Positions 26,802-36,492 of a stretch of DNA of 64,000 nt are shown piece by piece. This stretch comes from Planctomycetota bacterium (GTDB lineage: Bacteria > Planctomycetota > Phycisphaerae > Phycisphaerales > Zrk34), in NCBI GenBank assembly GCA_016125255.1, contig WGMD01000009.1:124001-188000 (forward strand), read 5' to 3'. The translations under genes and the position numbers were made by a program. Every line of letters begins with the position of its first letter. Positions within the stretch are counted from its first letter, which is position 1. The notes beneath the pieces were generated by a model, which made no database searches, had not been told where the DNA came from, and was given only the letters and a program-made list of their open reading frames with translations.

Positions 26802-28148
26802 GTGCGACGGGTTTTATGGGTAATCATGAGCATCGCTCTGGCGACGGGTTACGCCGCCGCACAGGTTCCCGATTTGGGGACGCGCAAGGCCGGCGACGAT
26901 TGGCCGACGTTTCTGGGCCCCCATCACAACAGCACGTCTGACGAGAAAGGCATCCTCACGCAATGGGACGCGCACCCGCCGCGCATCATCTGGGAACGCA
27001 AGCTCAACACCGGTTACTCCATGCCGACGATTTCGCGCGGCCGGCTCTTTCTCTTTGAACGCATCGGCGACCAGCTCACGCTCACCTGCATGACCAGCGA
27101 AGGCGGCACGGATCTTTGGAGCTATGCCTATCCGACCAAGTACGAAGACATGTACGGTTACAACAATGGGCCGCGGTGCAGCCCGATCGTCGATGACGAT
27201 CGCGTCTACATCTATGGGCCGCTCGGGAAACTGACGTGCCTGAACGTCGTCAATGGCAAAGTCATCTGGCAGGTCGACACATTCGAGAAGTTCAACGTCG
27301 TGCCCAATTTTTTCGGCGTCGGGTCGACGCCCGTCATCGAAGGCGACCTGCTCATCGCGCAAGTCGGCGGCAGCCCGCCCGACAGTGAACCCATCGGCTC
27401 GGGGCACACCAAAGGCCTCGACAGCGGCATCGTCGCGTTCAACAAACACACCGGCCAGGTCGTGTATCACATCACCGATGAACTGGCGAGCTATTCGAGT
27501 CCCGTGACGGCGACGATCGACGGGAGGCGATGGTGCTTCGTCTTCACGCGCGGGGGACTCGTCGGCTTTGAGCCCGCAACGGGGAAAGTCGACTTTCAAT
27601 ACCCTTGGCGGGCGCGCATCAACGAGAGCGTCAACGCCTCGACGCCGATTGTGGTCAACGACATGGTGTTCATCAGCGAGACCTACGGGCCGGGGGCGTC
27701 GCTCTTGAAGGTCAAACCCGGCGGGTACGACATCGTCTGGCGCGACGGGCCCAATGAGCGGGAGCACATGCAGGCGCATTGGAACACGCCGATTGTACGC
27801 GAGGGGTATCTGTATGGTTGCAGCGGGCGGCACACGGGCAACGCTGAACTGCGCTGCCTCGATTTCAAGACGGGCGAAGTGAAGTGGAGTCAACCGCGAT
27901 TGACGCGGTCGTCGCTGCTCTATGTCGATGATCATTTCATCTGTCTGACGGAATATGGCCGGTTGCTGCTCCTGCGTGTCAACCACGAGAAGTTCGACAT
28001 GGCGGGCATGCTCGCGCTGGGCGATGACGACGGGACCGAGAAGCTCAAGTATCCCGCATGGGCGGCGCCGATTCTTTCGCACGGACTGCTGTATGTACGC
28101 GGGGCGGATCGACTTTTGTGCATGGAACTGATTCCGGTGACACAATGA
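26802..28148 (+). CDS. exported PQQ-type beta-propeller protein
   Basis: The start is placed at GTG 26802, with GAGGA ten bases upstream, giving a 448-residue protein with a clean signal peptide (RRVLWVIMSIALATGYAAA). ATG 26781 is possible. Blades show the PQQ-like pattern (LNVVNGKVIWQV, FNKHTGQVVYHI, LDFKTGEVKWSQ) and the opening DDWPTFLGPHHN. It is the first of three overlapping genes (ATGA junctions), all exported, and is a paralogue of the next gene. No enzymatic residues are evident. Confidence 0.86.
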   Translation: MRRVLWVIMSIALATGYAAAQVPDLGTRKAGDDWPTFLGPHHNSTSDEKGILTQWDAHPPRIIWERKLNTGYSMPTISRGRLFLFERIGDQLTLTCMTSEGGTDLWSYAYPTKYEDMYGYNNGPRCSPIVDDDRVYIYGPLGKLTCLNVVNGKVIWQVDTFEKFNVVPNFFGVGSTPVIEGDLLIAQVGGSPPDSEPIGSGHTKGLDSGIVAFNKHTGQVVYHITDELASYSSPVTATIDGRRWCFVFTRGGLVGFEPATGKVDFQYPWRARINESVNASTPIVVNDMVFISETYGPGASLLKVKPGGYDIVWRDGPNEREHMQAHWNTPIVREGYLYGCSGRHTGNAELRCLDFKTGEVKWSQPRLTRSSLLYVDDHFICLTEYGRLLLLRVNHEKFDMAGMLALGDDDGTEKLKYPAWAAPILSHGLLYVRGADRLLCMELIPVTQ

Positions 28149-29431
28149 GGTGCATGATGCGCGCGATGGTGATGGTGCTGACGGGTGTGATGGCGATCAT
28201 GATGAACGCCGCGGTGCGGGCGTCGGACAACTGGCCCGATTTTCGCGGGCCGGGGCACATGGGCATCGTCGACGCGACGGACCTGCCGCTGACATGGAGC
28301 GAGAGCGAGAACGTCAAGTGGAAGACGGCGATTCACGGGAAGGCGTGGTCATCGCCGGTTATCTGGGGCGATCAGATTTGGATGACGACGGCCGACCCGG
28401 CAGGGCATGAGCGCTACGCCGTCTGCGTCGATCGAAATACGGGAAAGATCGTGCATGACATGAAGCTGTTCGAGGTGGCGGAACCGCAATTCTGCCATGA
28501 CTTCAACAGCTATGCCTCGCCGTCGCCGGTCATCGAAGCGGGGCGGGTGTACGTGACGTTCGGCTCCGCCGGCACGGCCTGCATCGATACGGCGACGGGC
28601 AAAGTGCTCTGGACGCAGCGCGACCTTTACTGCAATCACTTCCGCGGCGCGGGGGCGTCGCCGATTCTTTTTGAGAATCTGCTGATTCTGCCCTTTGACG
28701 GCAGCGACTACCAGTTCATCTGCGCGATGGACAAGAACACGGGTAAGGTCGTGTGGAAGACGAATCGCTCGGTGGACTTCGGCGACCTGGAGCCGAGCGG
28801 CAAGCCCAAGGGTGATGGCGATTTCCGCAAGGGTTTCGCCACGCCGCTGATCGCGGCGCTCGATGGTAAGCCGGTGCTGTTGAGCCCGGCTTCGAAGGCC
28901 GGTTACGCCTACGACCCGCGCACGGGCGAAGAGCTTTGGCGCATCGAGGAAAAGTCGAATCACTCGGCCAGCTCGCGCCCGGTGGCGGGTAACGGACTGG
29001 CCTACTTCTGCACGGGACTGGCGCGCGGGCAGCTCTGGGCCGTGCGGCCGGGCGGGAGCGGGGTGGTCAATGACACGAATGTGGTGTGGAAAGTCCTGCG
29101 CGGCGTGCCGAAGAAGCCGTCGCCGCTGCTTGTCGACGGGCTCATTTACATGTGCGAAGACAGCGGCGTGCTGACGTGCCTCGACGCCATGACCGGACAG
29201 GAAATATGGAAGGATCGCATCGACGGGACGTACTCCGCCTCGCCGATCTATGCGGCGGGTCGCATCTATTTCTTTGAAGAACATGGCAAGACGACGGTCA
29301 TCGAAGCGGGCAAAACATTCAAGAAACTCGCTGAAAACACACTGGACGACGGGTTCATGGCGTCGCCCGCCGTCGTGGACAACGCGCTGTACCTGCGGAC
29401 GCGCACGCATCTGTATCGGATCGAGAAATGA
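28145..29431 (+). CDS. exported PQQ-type beta-propeller protein
   Basis: This 428-residue protein starts at ATG 28145, overlapping the preceding stop (ATGA). It has a signal peptide (to about AAVRASDN), the opening NWPDFRGPGHMG, and blades such as VDRNTGKIVHDM, IDTATGKVLWTQ and LDAMTGQEIWKD. It is more like the minus-strand propeller at 25480-26718 than its immediate neighbour in the N-terminal region, so the cluster probably grew by repeated duplication. Confidence 0.88.
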   Translation: MRCMMRAMVMVLTGVMAIMMNAAVRASDNWPDFRGPGHMGIVDATDLPLTWSESENVKWKTAIHGKAWSSPVIWGDQIWMTTADPAGHERYAVCVDRNTGKIVHDMKLFEVAEPQFCHDFNSYASPSPVIEAGRVYVTFGSAGTACIDTATGKVLWTQRDLYCNHFRGAGASPILFENLLILPFDGSDYQFICAMDKNTGKVVWKTNRSVDFGDLEPSGKPKGDGDFRKGFATPLIAALDGKPVLLSPASKAGYAYDPRTGEELWRIEEKSNHSASSRPVAGNGLAYFCTGLARGQLWAVRPGGSGVVNDTNVVWKVLRGVPKKPSPLLVDGLIYMCEDSGVLTCLDAMTGQEIWKDRIDGTYSASPIYAAGRIYFFEEHGKTTVIEAGKTFKKLAENTLDDGFMASPAVVDNALYLRTRTHLYRIEK

Positions 29432-31491
29432 TGAATCATTTGTACGGCCTGCGGCGGCCGATGCTCGCCGCGCTCATGTTGTGCATCACCCTGACAGCCC
29501 GCGCGACGGAACTACATGTCGCGCCCGACGGCAACGATCAGGCGACGGGATCAGCCGACGCGCCGCTGGCGACGCTCGAAGCGGCGCGCGATCGTGTGCG
29601 GGCTCAGCGCAAAGCGCGACAGATCAGCGACGCGGTGACAATCATCGTGCATGGCGGTCTGTATCGATGCATGACAAGTTTCGAACTGAAGCGCGAAGAT
29701 GGCGGGACGGAGGCGGCGCCGGTCACGTATCGCGCGGCAAACAACGAGAAGCCGGTGTTCTGCGGCGGCGTGGTGCTGGTCGGATTTGAACCGGTGACGG
29801 ACGAAGCGGTGACGTCGCGGCTCGATCCGGCGGCGCGGGAGCATGTGCGCGTCGTCGATCTGGCGAAGTTCGGTGTTAAGGACTTCGGCGCCATTGGCGC
29901 GACGGGTTTCGGGCGCGGCGCGACGATGTGGCCGGAGTTGTTCTTCGACGGTCAGGTGATGACGCTGGCGCGCTATCCGAATGCCGGGTGGCTGGGCGCG
30001 GTAAAGGGTTCGGGCGGCGAGCCCGGCGATCAGTTCACGTACCCGGGCGATCGGCCGGCGCGATGGAAGGCGGAGCCGGATGCGTGGGTGTACGGGTACT
30101 GGCGACACGATTGGGCGGATCAGTATCTTCCGATCAAGTCGATCGACACCGAAGCGAAAACGATCATCACGGGAGTAAGTCACGACTACGGCATGAAGAC
30201 GGGCGCACGCTTCATCGGTTACAACCTGCTCTGTGAATTGGACGCGCCGGGCGAGTGGTACCTGGATCGCGGGACGGGGAAGTTGTACTTCTGGCCGCCG
30301 AAGGGGTCGGGCGAGGTGATGCTGTCGGTGATGGATGGTCCGATGATTTCAATGCGCGGCGCATCGCACGTCACGATCGAGGGACTGACGATCGAAGCGA
30401 CGCGCGGGTCGGGGATCATCGTGCGCGACGGCGAGAATGTGGCGGTCCACCGATGCACCGTGCGGAACGTCGGCGATGTCGGCGTGGCGATCGAAGGCGG
30501 AAGGAACGATCGCGTCGAAGCGTGCGAGATCGGCGGCGTCGGGGGGACCGGACTGATTCTGTCGGGGGGGAATCGCAAGACGCTCGAGAGCGGGGGACAT
30601 GTGGCGATCGGCAATCACATCCACGATTTCGGGCGCGTGCAGCGGACGTATCGGCCGGGCATTGCGATGCACGGTGTGGGGCTGCGCGTGGCGAACAATC
30701 TGATTCATGACGGGCCGCACGCGGGGATTCTTTACGGCGGGAACGATCAGGTGATCGAGTTCAACGAGATTCATCACGTCGTGCTCGATTCGGACGATGC
30801 GGGCGCGATCTACACGGGGCGGGACTGGACCGCGCGGGGTCATGTCATCCGTTACAACTACCTGCACGACTGCGGGCCGACTGCGGCGCCGGCGGTGGAG
30901 ATACCCGATGAGCCGGGCATCCTCAAGGGGACCGGCCGCTCGTTTGGTGCAAGTCTGATCTATCACGACGACACCGCGCCGGGCATCACGGTGGAGGGCA
31001 ACATTCTGGCGGGCGGGGATCGGGGCATGCTCATCGGCGGCGGACGCGACAACATCACGCGCAACAACATCTTCATCGGCTGCCGGACGGGCATCTGGAT
31101 CGACGCCCGCGGACGCGGATGGGCCAGCGAATATATCAAACCCGGCGGCGGGTGGGGCATGTATGAGAAACTCGACGCGATGCGCATAACCGAGCCGCCG
31201 TACAGCGAACGCTATCCGACGCTGGCGACGATCAAGGATCACGATCCGGCGTCACCTTTGGGCAATGTCATCGAGCACAACGTGTTCGTGAATGTCAAAG
31301 ACTGGCTGACGCTGCACGGCGTCAAGGAAGAAGAAGTCGCCATCGCCGACAACGCGCCGGAGATCGAGATGGCGGAGACGGCGGGACGGACGCCGATGGA
31401 CATGGCTGTGAAGCTCGACCCGGCGATGCTGGAGCGCCTTCATTTTGAGGCGATTCCGTTCGATCGCATCGGCCTGCCGCGCGAACCATAG
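29428..31491 (+). CDS. exported right-handed beta-helix protein, possible polysaccharide lyase or glycosidase
   Basis: This 687-residue protein has a signal peptide (to about TARATEL), an N-terminal module opening LHVAPDGNDQATGSADAPLA, and parallel beta-helix coils from about residue 300 to 560 (repeated GNHIHDFG, NNLIHDGPH, YNYLHDCG, GNILAGGDRG and RNNIFIGC turns). The N-terminal module occurs in beta-helix glycoside hydrolases such as GH141, but I cannot assign that family with confidence. It is coupled by ATGA to the propeller gene, so the three proteins probably act together outside the inner membrane. Confidence 0.82.
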   Translation: MMNHLYGLRRPMLAALMLCITLTARATELHVAPDGNDQATGSADAPLATLEAARDRVRAQRKARQISDAVTIIVHGGLYRCMTSFELKREDGGTEAAPVTYRAANNEKPVFCGGVVLVGFEPVTDEAVTSRLDPAAREHVRVVDLAKFGVKDFGAIGATGFGRGATMWPELFFDGQVMTLARYPNAGWLGAVKGSGGEPGDQFTYPGDRPARWKAEPDAWVYGYWRHDWADQYLPIKSIDTEAKTIITGVSHDYGMKTGARFIGYNLLCELDAPGEWYLDRGTGKLYFWPPKGSGEVMLSVMDGPMISMRGASHVTIEGLTIEATRGSGIIVRDGENVAVHRCTVRNVGDVGVAIEGGRNDRVEACEIGGVGGTGLILSGGNRKTLESGGHVAIGNHIHDFGRVQRTYRPGIAMHGVGLRVANNLIHDGPHAGILYGGNDQVIEFNEIHHVVLDSDDAGAIYTGRDWTARGHVIRYNYLHDCGPTAAPAVEIPDEPGILKGTGRSFGASLIYHDDTAPGITVEGNILAGGDRGMLIGGGRDNITRNNIFIGCRTGIWIDARGRGWASEYIKPGGGWGMYEKLDAMRITEPPYSERYPTLATIKDHDPASPLGNVIEHNVFVNVKDWLTLHGVKEEEVAIADNAPEIEMAETAGRTPMDMAVKLDPAMLERLHFEAIPFDRIGLPREP

Positions 31492-31657
31492 GGCGGGATC
31501 ATCGCGGATATCGATCTGTTTCATCATCACCGTGGCGCGATTTGCCGTGAGGAAAACATTTAGCATTTAGCCTAAATCTGATATGGGATACTTTGTCATC
31601 GCCGCGCGGTTGGTTGGCGCTTGGGGTGTCGGTGGGGGGCGGAGGCGGGGATTGAGG

Positions 31658-32659
31658 TCAGGCGATGGGGGCGGGCATGCCGAAGGTGCGGTAGAGGATG
31701 TAGCCGATGTAGGCGACGAGGAGCAGAAGGCCTTCGAAGCGGCTGACGATGTTTTTGCCGATGAAGGCGATAGGTAGCAGGGCGAAACTCAGGAGGGCCA
31801 GGGCGATGAGGTCGGTGAAGCCGCCGACGGGGATGGCGACGGGGTGCGCGGTGGCGGTGATGGAAAGGACGAAGAGGATATTGAAGATGTTGGATCCGAC
31901 GACGTTGCCGATGGCGATGTCTGCGTGGCCGCGGCGGGCGGCCATGATGCTCGTGGCCAGTTCGGGGAGACTGGTGCCGAGGGCGACGATGGTGAGTCCG
32001 ATGAGGGTCTGCGAGATGCCGACGGCCTCGGCGATGTAGACGGCGGCGTCGACGGTGAGTTTGCCGCCGGCGCTGACGGCGACGAGTCCGCCGACCAGGA
32101 GCAGGAGCGAGAGCCCCATCGAGGCGGGCTTTTCGGTCTGTTCTATCTCGCTGGACATTTGAGCGAGATATTTGTCGGAACGCTGGCGGAGGGCTTCGCT
32201 GATGGTGTAGTAGAGGAAGACGCCGAATAGCATCAGAAGGAGGAGTCCCTCGGCGCGGTCGATTTCGTTGACGGCGGCAGCGGAGCGGAGGTATGTGTCG
32301 AGGCCCATGATGAAGAGGGCGACAGTGGCCAGGAGCATCATGGGGATTTCGCGGATGGCGATGGTGTGTTTGATCGTCAGCGGGGTGATGAGTGCGGCGG
32401 CGCCGAGGATGAGGCCGATGTTGGCGATGTTGGACCCGACGATGTTGCCGAAGCTGACATCGCTGTTGCCCTGAAGCGCGGCGAAGAGGTTGACGGCGAG
32501 TTCGGGGGCGCTGGTACCGAATGCGACGACGGTCAGGCCGATCAGGAGCGTTGAGACACCGAGGAGTCGCGCGGCCCCGATCGCGCCACGGACGAGGATG
32601 TCGCCGCCGGCGATGAGGAGTGCAAGACCGGCGATAAGGAGGATGATTTGGAGGGGCAT
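31658..32659 (-). CDS. calcium/sodium antiporter (CaCA family)
   Basis: This 333-residue membrane protein has about ten helices and the two inverted alpha repeats of cation/Ca2+ exchangers: GTSAPELAVNLFAAL with GNIVGSNIANIG (about 48-83), and GTSLPELATSIMAAR with GNVVGSNIFNI (about 220-260). Both conserved Glu residues are present, so it should be active. ATG 32659 matches the normal YrbG-type start; the longer frame upstream overlaps the purB end without similarity. No Shine-Dalgarno is seen, but TACAAT lies six bases before the ATG, so the mRNA may be leaderless. Confidence 0.93.
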   Translation of the reverse strand: MPLQIILLIAGLALLIAGGDILVRGAIGAARLLGVSTLLIGLTVVAFGTSAPELAVNLFAALQGNSDVSFGNIVGSNIANIGLILGAAALITPLTIKHTIAIREIPMMLLATVALFIMGLDTYLRSAAAVNEIDRAEGLLLLMLFGVFLYYTISEALRQRSDKYLAQMSSEIEQTEKPASMGLSLLLLVGGLVAVSAGGKLTVDAAVYIAEAVGISQTLIGLTIVALGTSLPELATSIMAARRGHADIAIGNVVGSNIFNILFVLSITATAHPVAIPVGGFTDLIALALLSFALLPIAFIGKNIVSRFEGLLLLVAYIGYILYRTFGMPAPIA

Positions 32660-32665
32660 GGGATG

Positions 32666-32671
32666 ATTGTA
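32666..32671 (-). promoter_or_regulatory. -10 element immediately before the antiporter start
   Basis: TACAAT (5 of 6 to TATAAT) ends six bases before the ATG. The -35 region is poor. The position predicts transcription starting at or next to the start codon. Confidence 0.4.
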
Positions 32672-32753
32672 CGGCGCGGAGGAGAGGGGAGCGCGGGGAA
32701 GCAGAAGAAGCGCGGGGCGATGCCCTGCCGCCAAACGGGGGCGCGTTGGAGCG

Positions 32754-34190
32754 TCAGACTTTGAGTTCGACGCGCTGGTTGAGGGCGGGGGCGTAGCGGG
32801 CGCGAATGGGGGCGACGACTTCGGCGAGGAAGGCGTCGACCTGTTGGGGAGCGCGGCCGATGAAGCGCGAGCCGTCGAGTTCGGCGGCGAGGTCGATACC
32901 TGCGAAGTCCGGCTCGGCGGCGAGGCGGGTGAGCAGATCATTATCAGCGCCTTCGCTCTTGACGCGTTCGGCGGCGGCCTGGCTGTGTACTCGTATCACT
33001 TCATGCACGTGTTGCCGATCCGCGCCGCGGCGCACGGCGGCCATGAGCAGGTTTTCCGTCGCCATGAACGGCAGTTCCCTCGCTAGATTCGCCGTGACGG
33101 TCTGCTCATACACGACGATGCCGCCGGCGACGTTGTTGACGAGGTCCAGCACGCCGTCGAGCGCAAGGAACGGCTCGGGCAGTGTGAGGCGACGGCACGA
33201 GGAGTCATCGAGCGTCCGCTCCATCCACTGCTCGGCGGCAGTGACGAAGGGCGTCTGCGTCATGCCCATCACAAAACGCGACAGCCCGCAGATGCGCTCG
33301 CAGCGCATCGGATTGCGCTTGTACGCCATGGCGGACGAGCCGATCTGATCTTTCTCGAAGGGCTCTTCAAGCTCCTTGCGATTGGCGAGAAGGCGAAGAT
33401 CGGTGGCGAACTTGGCGCACGCGGCGGCGACGGCGGCGAGCGAGGATTGCACCATCGCATCGACAAGGCGCGGATACGTCTGCCCCGTCACGGCGAAGCG
33501 CCGGTCGATGGGCCAGCCCATCTTCCGCGTCACGCGCTCGTCGAGCGCGTCCACCTTGTTGTGATCATCGTCGAAGAGCGAAAGGAAGGACGCCTGCGTG
33601 CCGGTCGTACCTTTGACGCCGCGGAAGCGCAGCGTCGCGAGGCGGTGCTCGATTTCCTCGAGCGCCAGCACCATGTCATGCGCCCATAACGTCGCGCGCT
33701 TGCCGACGGTCGTCGGCTGAGCGGGCTGATAGTGAGTGAACGCCAACGTGGGCAGGTCGCGGTATTTTTCGGCGAAGGCCGCGAGCTTGTCGATGGCGGC
33801 GGCGAGCTTGGCGGCGATGAGGTTCAACGCATCACGGATCTGCAATAGCTCGGTGTTACAGACGACGAACTGACTGGTCGCGCCGAGGTGAATGATCGGA
33901 CGGGCGAGCGGGGCGACGTCGCCGAGCGCGTGCACATGCGCCATCACATCGTGGCGCAGCTTCTTCTCATATGAAGCGGCGGCGGCGAAGTCGATGTCGT
34001 CCAGATGCTCGCGCAACTGGGCGATCTGCTCATTGGTGATGGACAGGCCCAGCTCGCGCTCGGACTCGGCAAGGGCGAGCCAGAGGCGGCGCCAGGTGGA
34101 GAATTTGCGCTGCGGGCTCCAGATGGCCTGCATCGCGGCAGAGGCGTTGCGGGATGCGAGCGGGGATTGGTAGGTGTTGGCGTCGTTCAT
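32754..34190 (-). CDS. purB: adenylosuccinate lyase
   Basis: This 478-residue enzyme makes fumarate plus AICAR or AMP in purine synthesis. The fumarase/aspartase-superfamily signature is clear ([15 protein letters not shown], about 290-304, the flexible catalytic loop), along with [13 protein letters not shown] and [15 protein letters not shown]. Its length and motifs match the longer, eukaryote-like PurB form (about 480 residues) more than the usual 430-residue bacterial form. It is divergent from an ECF sigma gene and 94 bases upstream of the antiporter gene. Confidence 0.95.
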   Translation of the reverse strand: MNDANTYQSPLASRNASAAMQAIWSPQRKFSTWRRLWLALAESERELGLSITNEQIAQLREHLDDIDFAAAASYEKKLRHDVMAHVHALGDVAPLARPIIHLGATSQFVVCNTELLQIRDALNLIAAKLAAAIDKLAAFAEKYRDLPTLAFTHYQPAQPTTVGKRATLWAHDMVLALEEIEHRLATLRFRGVKGTTGTQASFLSLFDDDHNKVDALDERVTRKMGWPIDRRFAVTGQTYPRLVDAMVQSSLAAVAAACAKFATDLRLLANRKELEEPFEKDQIGSSAMAYKRNPMRCERICGLSRFVMGMTQTPFVTAAEQWMERTLDDSSCRRLTLPEPFLALDGVLDLVNNVAGGIVVYEQTVTANLARELPFMATENLLMAAVRRGADRQHVHEVIRVHSQAAAERVKSEGADNDLLTRLAAEPDFAGIDLAAELDGSRFIGRAPQQVDAFLAEVVAPIRARYAPALNQRVELKV

Positions 34191-34226
34191 GGCGAGTCAG
34201 CAGACTTTTTGGGGGGCAGAAGTTCT

Positions 34227-34254
34227 GGAACCATTGACCGGTCAAATGGTCCAA
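34227..34254 (+). promoter_or_regulatory. ECF-type promoter candidate for the sigma gene, overlapping a palindrome
   Basis: GGAACC (34227-34232), a 16-base spacer and GTCCAA (34249-34254) match the GGAAC / GTC-type elements of RpoE-like ECF promoters. The spacer contains the perfect 12-bp palindrome TTGACCGGTCAA (34234-34245), flanked by CCA and TGG. The next gene is an RpoE-like ECF sigma factor at 34394, so autoregulation is plausible. Confidence 0.42.
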
Positions 34255-34393
34255 TGAGCAAATGATGCACATTTTTTCGACTGCGGACCGATGCTTTATC
34301 GGGCCTGTCGTCCGGTTTGGCTTGCATCCGTGCGTCCGACCGGTGATATTACCCTAACTCCGCTCACCCCGAAACTTGAGAGAATGATCGAGC

Positions 34394-35032
34394 ATGGCGT
34401 CGCACCCGATTCTCAGCCCCGAACGCGAACGACAACTCGTGGACCAGGTCCAACGAGGCGATCGGGGGGCGTTGGGCGAGCTTCTTGGGGCGTATCACAA
34501 GCGCGTGTACCATGTGATCTTGCGCATGGTTTCGAACACCGAGGATGCGGCGGATCTGACACAGGAAGTGCTCCTGCGGGCGATCAAGCACGCGGACCAT
34601 TTCAAGGGCGAGGCGAAGTTTTCGACATGGCTCCTGCGGATCGCTATGAATTTGGCGATCAGTCACTTACGACGGAGCCGAGTGCGTCAGGCGGTGAGTC
34701 TGGAGCATGAGATCGCCGGGGGGGCGGATCAGGCGACGCCGCTCAAGAATCTGATCTCACAACAACGGGAACAAACGCCCGCACACGGCGTCGAAACACA
34801 AGAGCAGCTTGCCCATCTGGCCCAGGCACTGGACCAGTTGGATCCATCGTTGCGTAGTGTCATACTGCTGCGAGACTTACAGGGAATGGACTACCAGCAG
34901 ATCGCCGAAGTGCTCTCTGTGCCGCTGGGGACGGTCAAGAGCCGCCTGTTTCGGGCAAGATTGGCATTGCGGTCTGCACTGGACGGTAAATTAAGTGCCT
35001 CCGTGGCACAGGATGATTTGGACAATGGCTGA
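34394..35032 (+). CDS. RpoE-like ECF RNA polymerase sigma factor
   Basis: This 212-residue protein has a complete region 2 (EDAADLTQEVLLRAIKHAD, FSTWLLRIAMNLAI) and region 4 (LDPSLRSVILLRDLQGMDY, GTVKSRLFRAR), closely resembling RpoE/SigW-type factors and different from the two cassette sigma factors. A Gln/Ala-rich linker joins the regions. The stop overlaps the next gene by eight bases, the usual arrangement for a sigma/anti-sigma pair. Confidence 0.93.
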   Translation: MASHPILSPERERQLVDQVQRGDRGALGELLGAYHKRVYHVILRMVSNTEDAADLTQEVLLRAIKHADHFKGEAKFSTWLLRIAMNLAISHLRRSRVRQAVSLEHEIAGGADQATPLKNLISQQREQTPAHGVETQEQLAHLAQALDQLDPSLRSVILLRDLQGMDYQQIAEVLSVPLGTVKSRLFRARLALRSALDGKLSASVAQDDLDNG

Positions 35033-36380
35033 TTCGTACGACGAGATTCTGCTTCTGGGGTACATCGAAGGCGACCTGTCGCCGGCGGAGCGGTCGCGTG
35101 TCGAGCAGTGGCTCGCGGCGGACGCCCGGCTTGCTCAGTTGGTGGCGCAGATGCAGCGGGACCGTGCCGCCGTCGCCGCCATGCCCGATCCGCACACGCC
35201 CGACTGGCTCATGGACGAAGTCGATCGGCAGCTTGAACGCGCGATGCTCGTGGAGTTCAATCTGGGTCAGTCGCACAAGGTTTCGCTGGCGCAGCGTCAC
35301 ATCATGCGTCGCATCGTGCTGGGTACGGCCCTGGCGGCGATGTTGATGATCGTGGCGGGCGTGGTGATTTCCTCACTGCTGGATGTCGGGCCGACGAGTT
35401 TTTCGTTCAAGCCGGACAAGAAGAAGGCCGGCAGCGACACGGTGGCGGTCAAGCCGACGGTGCCGGAGAAACCCGAAACGCCCGTCAAGCCGGATGTGCC
35501 GGAGAAGCTCGACACGCCGGTTGCAAATGAAAAGCCCGTCACACCGTCGCCGAATCTGAGCGTGAATCCGTCAATCACGGAGCCGACGGTTGTTGAGATT
35601 CCGCCGGGTCCGCCGGATGAGAAGCCGGTCATTGAATTGCCGATGCCGACGCCCGCGCCGACGGTTGCCGAGAAGCCGACGCCGCTCGCGCCCGACAAGA
35701 CACCGGGGGCGACGCCTGAGCCGGTGCCGGGTGTATACGGCGGCGACACGTTGCCGATGCGCAAGGATCTGTTGCCCGATCCGCCTCAGAAGATCAAGCC
35801 GGTCAAACCAGTCACGCCGGGATCGCCGGGCGATGAGTTGCCGGAAGCGCGCGTTGATGGCGATGATCCGACTTACACGGCTCGTCAGATTCGGCTCCAG
35901 CCGTCGCTGGCGGAGCAGATGGAGATGCGTGTGGTGACGCGCGATCCGGCCGCGACGATCACACAGCTTCGCAAGCTTGTCAAGAGTCTCGCCACCGATG
36001 ACGCCACGTCGTCTGAACCCGGGCCGGGTCGTTATGAGATGAAGCTTGCCGCCGAGCAGCTTCCGCGCGTCGTCGCCGAATTGCAGGCCAGCACACTCAA
36101 TACGAAGGTTCAAATCCGCAAGCGCAATCTGCTGTCGGTCGGTCAGGTGCCCGATGGGCAGGGCAAGGGCGATGATGTGGCGAAGGCAATTTCGCAAGTG
36201 ATGCCGGGCGTGAAGATCTGGCCGTCGATGGTGCCGGATTATGCGTCGATCCTGCGTCAGCAGTTGCCGGTCGAGCAGCCCAAGGCCGAGGACAAGGACA
36301 AGCCGGCGGACTTGGAGGTGACGCTGCCGGTCATCATCGACGCCGCGCCCAGGCCGATCAACGACAAGTCGGACCGCTGA
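35025..36380 (+). CDS. single-pass membrane protein, probable anti-sigma factor
   Basis: This 451-residue protein has a cytoplasmic N-terminus (about 1-90) beginning YDEILLLGYIEGDLSPAER, like the anti-sigma helical domain but without the His-Cys-Cys zinc residues. A membrane helix follows (about 97-119). Next comes a long Pro/Lys/Glu-rich periplasmic stalk (about 130-300), and a C-terminal globular part with an RVVTRDPAATITQL opening (about 305-440). The eight-base overlap with the sigma gene and the topology support an RseA-like role. The C-terminal domain is not recognised. Confidence 0.78.
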   Translation: MADSYDEILLLGYIEGDLSPAERSRVEQWLAADARLAQLVAQMQRDRAAVAAMPDPHTPDWLMDEVDRQLERAMLVEFNLGQSHKVSLAQRHIMRRIVLGTALAAMLMIVAGVVISSLLDVGPTSFSFKPDKKKAGSDTVAVKPTVPEKPETPVKPDVPEKLDTPVANEKPVTPSPNLSVNPSITEPTVVEIPPGPPDEKPVIELPMPTPAPTVAEKPTPLAPDKTPGATPEPVPGVYGGDTLPMRKDLLPDPPQKIKPVKPVTPGSPGDELPEARVDGDDPTYTARQIRLQPSLAEQMEMRVVTRDPAATITQLRKLVKSLATDDATSSEPGPGRYEMKLAAEQLPRVVAELQASTLNTKVQIRKRNLLSVGQVPDGQGKGDDVAKAISQVMPGVKIWPSMVPDYASILRQQLPVEQPKAEDKDKPADLEVTLPVIIDAAPRPINDKSDR

Positions 36381-36492
36381 TTTCTCGCAACTATAGATGC
36401 GACTTCCCAGACGGGGGGACTTCGGCCCCACCGCCGGGTACACTCATGCCGGCGTTGGTTTGAGCCGATTGTAACGATTGCAAGGAGGTCGC

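Noticed and set aside
35400-35720. Pro/Lys/Glu-rich stretch considered as a DNA-level tandem repeat
   Set aside because: The units (PEKPETPVKPD-like) are degenerate and in frame. This is a protein stalk, not a CRISPR or satellite array.
36411-36430. GGGG-a-C(TTCG)G-CCCC hairpin after the anti-sigma gene considered as a terminator
   Set aside because: The stem is short with a bulge and no T-run follows on either strand, so termination is not supported.
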